A DNA stretch of 64,000 bases from Chondrilla cf. caribensis. Its lineage: Eukaryota > Porifera > Demospongiae > Chondrillida > Chondrillidae. Position 1 is the first letter of the stretch. Each line of letters starts with the position of its first letter. Of the stretch, positions 61,974 to 64,000 are shown piece after piece. The stretch covers positions 3,708,501 through 3,772,500 of the forward strand of contig OZ026562.1 in NCBI GenBank assembly GCA_964020155.1, in the 5' to 3' direction. Below the pieces are notes generated by a model. The model was not told the origin of the DNA. It saw nothing but the letters and a program-made list of their open reading frames with translations, and ran no database searches. Made by a program: the position numbers and the translations under genes.

Positions 61974-62292
61974 AGTAATATAGATATACGTAATACATAC
62001 GTACCTGACCCAGAGACAGGGTACCAACTGGACCATTTGCTGGTGCCAAAATTATTTGAGTATCTCAAGGAGACATTCAGGCTGATGAAATTGTTCTGGG
62101 CAATTTCCAAAGATAATGGATGTTGGTGAAGATCGATAACATAAGGTGAAGTGGTGTTCGTGCTATTGAACTGCAATTCCTTCATGTCACTTCGTAGAAT
62201 CACTTCAACATTTTGTATTGGACTGCATAAGTCACGCTCGTTTACCTATGAATAGGTGAATATGACAATAACACAAAACCACAACAGCTAGT

Positions 62293-62357
<65 letters not shown>

Positions 62358-64000
62358 ACACTGACCTTCCAATGTACAGATACAACACTATCCACAATGT
62401 CCACTTCATTGATGGCGGGAGGCTTCAATGGAGCTGAACAGGAATACAGAGAATAATCTCAAAACTGAATATGATGAACGATCAAGAATCACTTTATGTT
62501 TCTATTGTACTGTTCAATGTGATGTGTTTCGTGTGCATCGACTTAAGGACAGAACTGTTCATGTTATCATGTGAAGTACAGCCTCAGAGTCTATTATAAT
62601 AGACTATTATACTGTACAGCATATTGCACCTAATCGTACAGTGCTTAGAGCAAGTACAGTGGGATAGGTTAAAGATCTCACCGAGTGCTTCAGTAGCAAA
62701 GAATATCACCTGATACGTTACCAGAGTTGTGGGCGTCATATCGTAAGGAATGGCAGAAATGTTGAGTGAGCAGTTTGATGAACAAGGGACATCAAATACT
62801 GTTGTATTCTCTGACTTGTAGTCTTTGGTATACACGTTCAACAAGATAGAGCGTATGAAAAACTACAAAAAGGAAACAAATTGGTGTGAGTTCTTCAGAT
62901 CTATTCCTTAAGTATAGTACAGTGGGTTGGTATACCCAGTGGAGACCACCTATTGGACCAGTTGAAGTACAGTAGGACCTCACAATTGAGACACTTGTAA
63001 AAATCATGAAAATCTTCAAAACATGTCCCAATTGTGAGGGGTCCTAAGTGTCACACCAAAAGCATATTGAGGAGTGCTACTATAACAGTACGGGAATACT
63101 GGGGATTGGGAAACAGCAGCCCTATTACTGAGATGGTACAGTGGACCCTCATTTATCCGGACTTCATTTATCCGGAGGCTCGGATTATCCGGACACCAAA
63201 TTTCCAGGGATAGCTATTTGCACATTAGCCATTTGGCCTTAGTGGTGAATAATAATAATAGGTACACGTACTTGAACAGTCAGCAAACAAGTAATTCGAG
63301 TTAAAAAGGGTCTTCCTTAGGTTCAGAAGAACCATCGTTATAGTTATTATGTTCGGCGAAGCTTCAAAGCACGAGTTTCAGCCCAATTTTTCAATCTCGG
63401 CGTTCGAAATCGGCCATCTTTTTTCGCGCAATATAAATTATAATATAAATTTATTGTTGCGGTTACGTGTAGGAGCATGTCTTAGATGTAGACGAGCGTT
63501 TCATTCCGGAAGTCGAAAAGAAAACAATAATAGGGATCATGGAAAAGTTGCAAACCATTTGTTGTGTTTTACTTTCTAGCCAACATGTAGCCAAATAATG
63601 AGTAATATATTGACATATCATAATGCATTCAGTCCCGTTTCAGTTATCTGAACATTTCGCATATCCGACCACCCCTCGGTCCCAAGGTGTTCAGATAAGT
63701 GAGGGTCCACTGTATTGTTATCCAGGTACGTAGCTTCCTACTGTACGTCGAATCATAAAATTTAAATGAAAAGATAATGCTGTTATATTATTATCGTAGG
63801 TTAATATTCAAAGGTTCACTTCAAGTACATACGGTATGTACACTAGTAGTAGATCGACTAATGTAGCTCACCTGCGTAATGACTCCACCTCCACACTCCA
63901 CAGTCAAATTAAATTTGTACGTTTCATACACAAGTTCCTTTCGGGCTTGCCAGAACACAGAAGCAGAAAATGCATAGTCCGAGGCAGGATCCTTATTCTC
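61110..64000 (-). CDS. FN3/WSxWS-like type I receptor with Tyr-rich tail, 5' end missing
   Basis: Minus-strand exons, 5' to 3': 64000-63872 (partial), 62862-62682, 62433-62366, 62245-62001, 61852-61645, 61331-61110; phases agree throughout. The first two encode an FN3-like domain (YKFNLTVECGGGVITQ ... VTYQVIFFATE). The next two encode a second one (PLKPPAINEVDIVDSVVSVHW ... NVSLRYSNNFG) ending TSKWSSWYPVS, a WSxWS-like motif in the position where class I cytokine receptors carry theirs. The helix IIGSVSVGMVVCFVIISIGI is followed by a CCCSSKRKR stop-transfer. The roughly 80-residue tail has six tyrosines (VYQRS, EYSDC, SYSSYND) and ends SHYVQL, fitting the ITIM consensus. For the exon ending 62001 I used donor GTATGT, because the nearer GTACGT would create a stop. 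It could alternatively be a generic FN3 adhesion receptor. Confidence 0.8.
61401..61591. repeat. (GT)n followed by (GA)n and (GGGA)n purine tract
   Basis: In the receptor's last intron, GT-rich sequence (61401-61453) passes into about 135 nt of almost pure purine, including about seven GGGA units near 61546-61575. Four or more GGG runs give G-quadruplex potential on the plus strand. The receptor transcript would carry the pyrimidine strand. Confidence 0.9.
61888..61971. repeat. (GCAC)n then (CA)n tract
   Basis: About ten GCAC units followed by about 40 bp of CA, in the receptor intron between exons at 62001 and 61852. Confidence 0.9.
62294..62352. repeat. (CA)n tract in receptor intron
   Basis: A pure CA tract of about 58 bp lies 14 bp from the exon boundary at 62366. 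Read on the minus strand it is (TG)n shortly after the donor. Confidence 0.9.
62968..63050. mobile_element. Short imperfect hairpin, MITE-like
   Basis: AGGACCTCACAATTGAGACA and, about 30 bp later, TGTCCCAATTGTGAGGGGTCCT are imperfect inverted repeats in the receptor intron, consistent with a very small MITE or its remnant. Confidence 0.45.
63139..63712. mobile_element. Tigger-like element in receptor intron
   Basis: The ends CAGTGGACCCTCATTTATCC and its partner GATAAGTGAGGGTCCACTG form about 25-bp inverted repeats flanked by TA. CAGTGGACCCT...TATCCGGA is the classic Tigger terminus. The 574-bp interior has no transposase frame, so it is non-autonomous. Confidence 0.8.

Overview
The window is eukaryotic and almost certainly animal. 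Coding sequence is split by many short GT..AG introns, and the domains are metazoan: immunoglobulin (Ig), fibronectin III (FN3), nidogen (NIDO), AMOP, VWD, EGF and cadherin, plus an ankyrin-ROC-death protein. The AT-rich, microsatellite-rich DNA and this domain repertoire suggest an early-branching animal, most likely a demosponge. That assignment is inference; there is no rRNA or mitochondrial marker to confirm it.

Layout. 1-2.9 kb: satellite-like and dispersed repeats, plus one orphan minus-strand terminal exon. 2.9-4.5 kb: a decayed plus-strand 3' gene end (two EGF exons, membrane segment, conserved tail), broken by a pogo-like element. 4.5-13 kb: repeats, an 847-bp TIR element carrying exon-like segments, and a few unassigned exon-like frames. 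13,105-26,597: gene 1, reconstructed as 22 exons encoding about 2,408 aa. 26.6-31.4 kb: intergenic DNA that is partly a duplicate of the sequence upstream of gene 1. 31,434-55,292: gene 2, a paralogue of 45 exons encoding about 5,013 aa. Its ectodomain contains ten almost identical Ig-FN3 exon pairs in about 8.2 kb. 56,036-58,879: a two-exon ankyrin-ROC-death gene. 59.2-60.9 kb: the satellite family again, in inverse orientation. 61,110-64,000: the 3' part of a minus-strand membrane receptor with two FN3-like domains, a WSxWS-like motif, and a tyrosine-rich tail ending in an ITIM-like motif.

Genes 1 and 2 share the architecture signal anchor, Ig/FN3 modules, NIDO, AMOP, VWD, EGF repeats, three cadherin repeats, one transmembrane segment and a short cytoplasmic tail. 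They resemble the NIDO-AMOP-VWD proteins of the mucin-4/SUSD2 group, fused to Ig/FN3 and cadherin modules. Matching TATA boxes and first exons, collinear intergenic DNA and the upstream relic show head-to-tail segmental duplication. The membrane-proximal half is nearly constant between paralogues. The N-terminal half has diverged in gene 1 and been amplified in gene 2, as expected for a cell-surface recognition or adhesion family with a variable tip on a fixed stalk. A candidate inhibitory or cytokine-type receptor and a death-domain GTPase-like protein lie beside them, so the locus is worth testing as a recognition or immune cluster. That function is inferred, not shown. Every listed exon junction was chosen by hand for GT/AG signals and reading phase. 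The exons of each complete gene model sum to a multiple of three.
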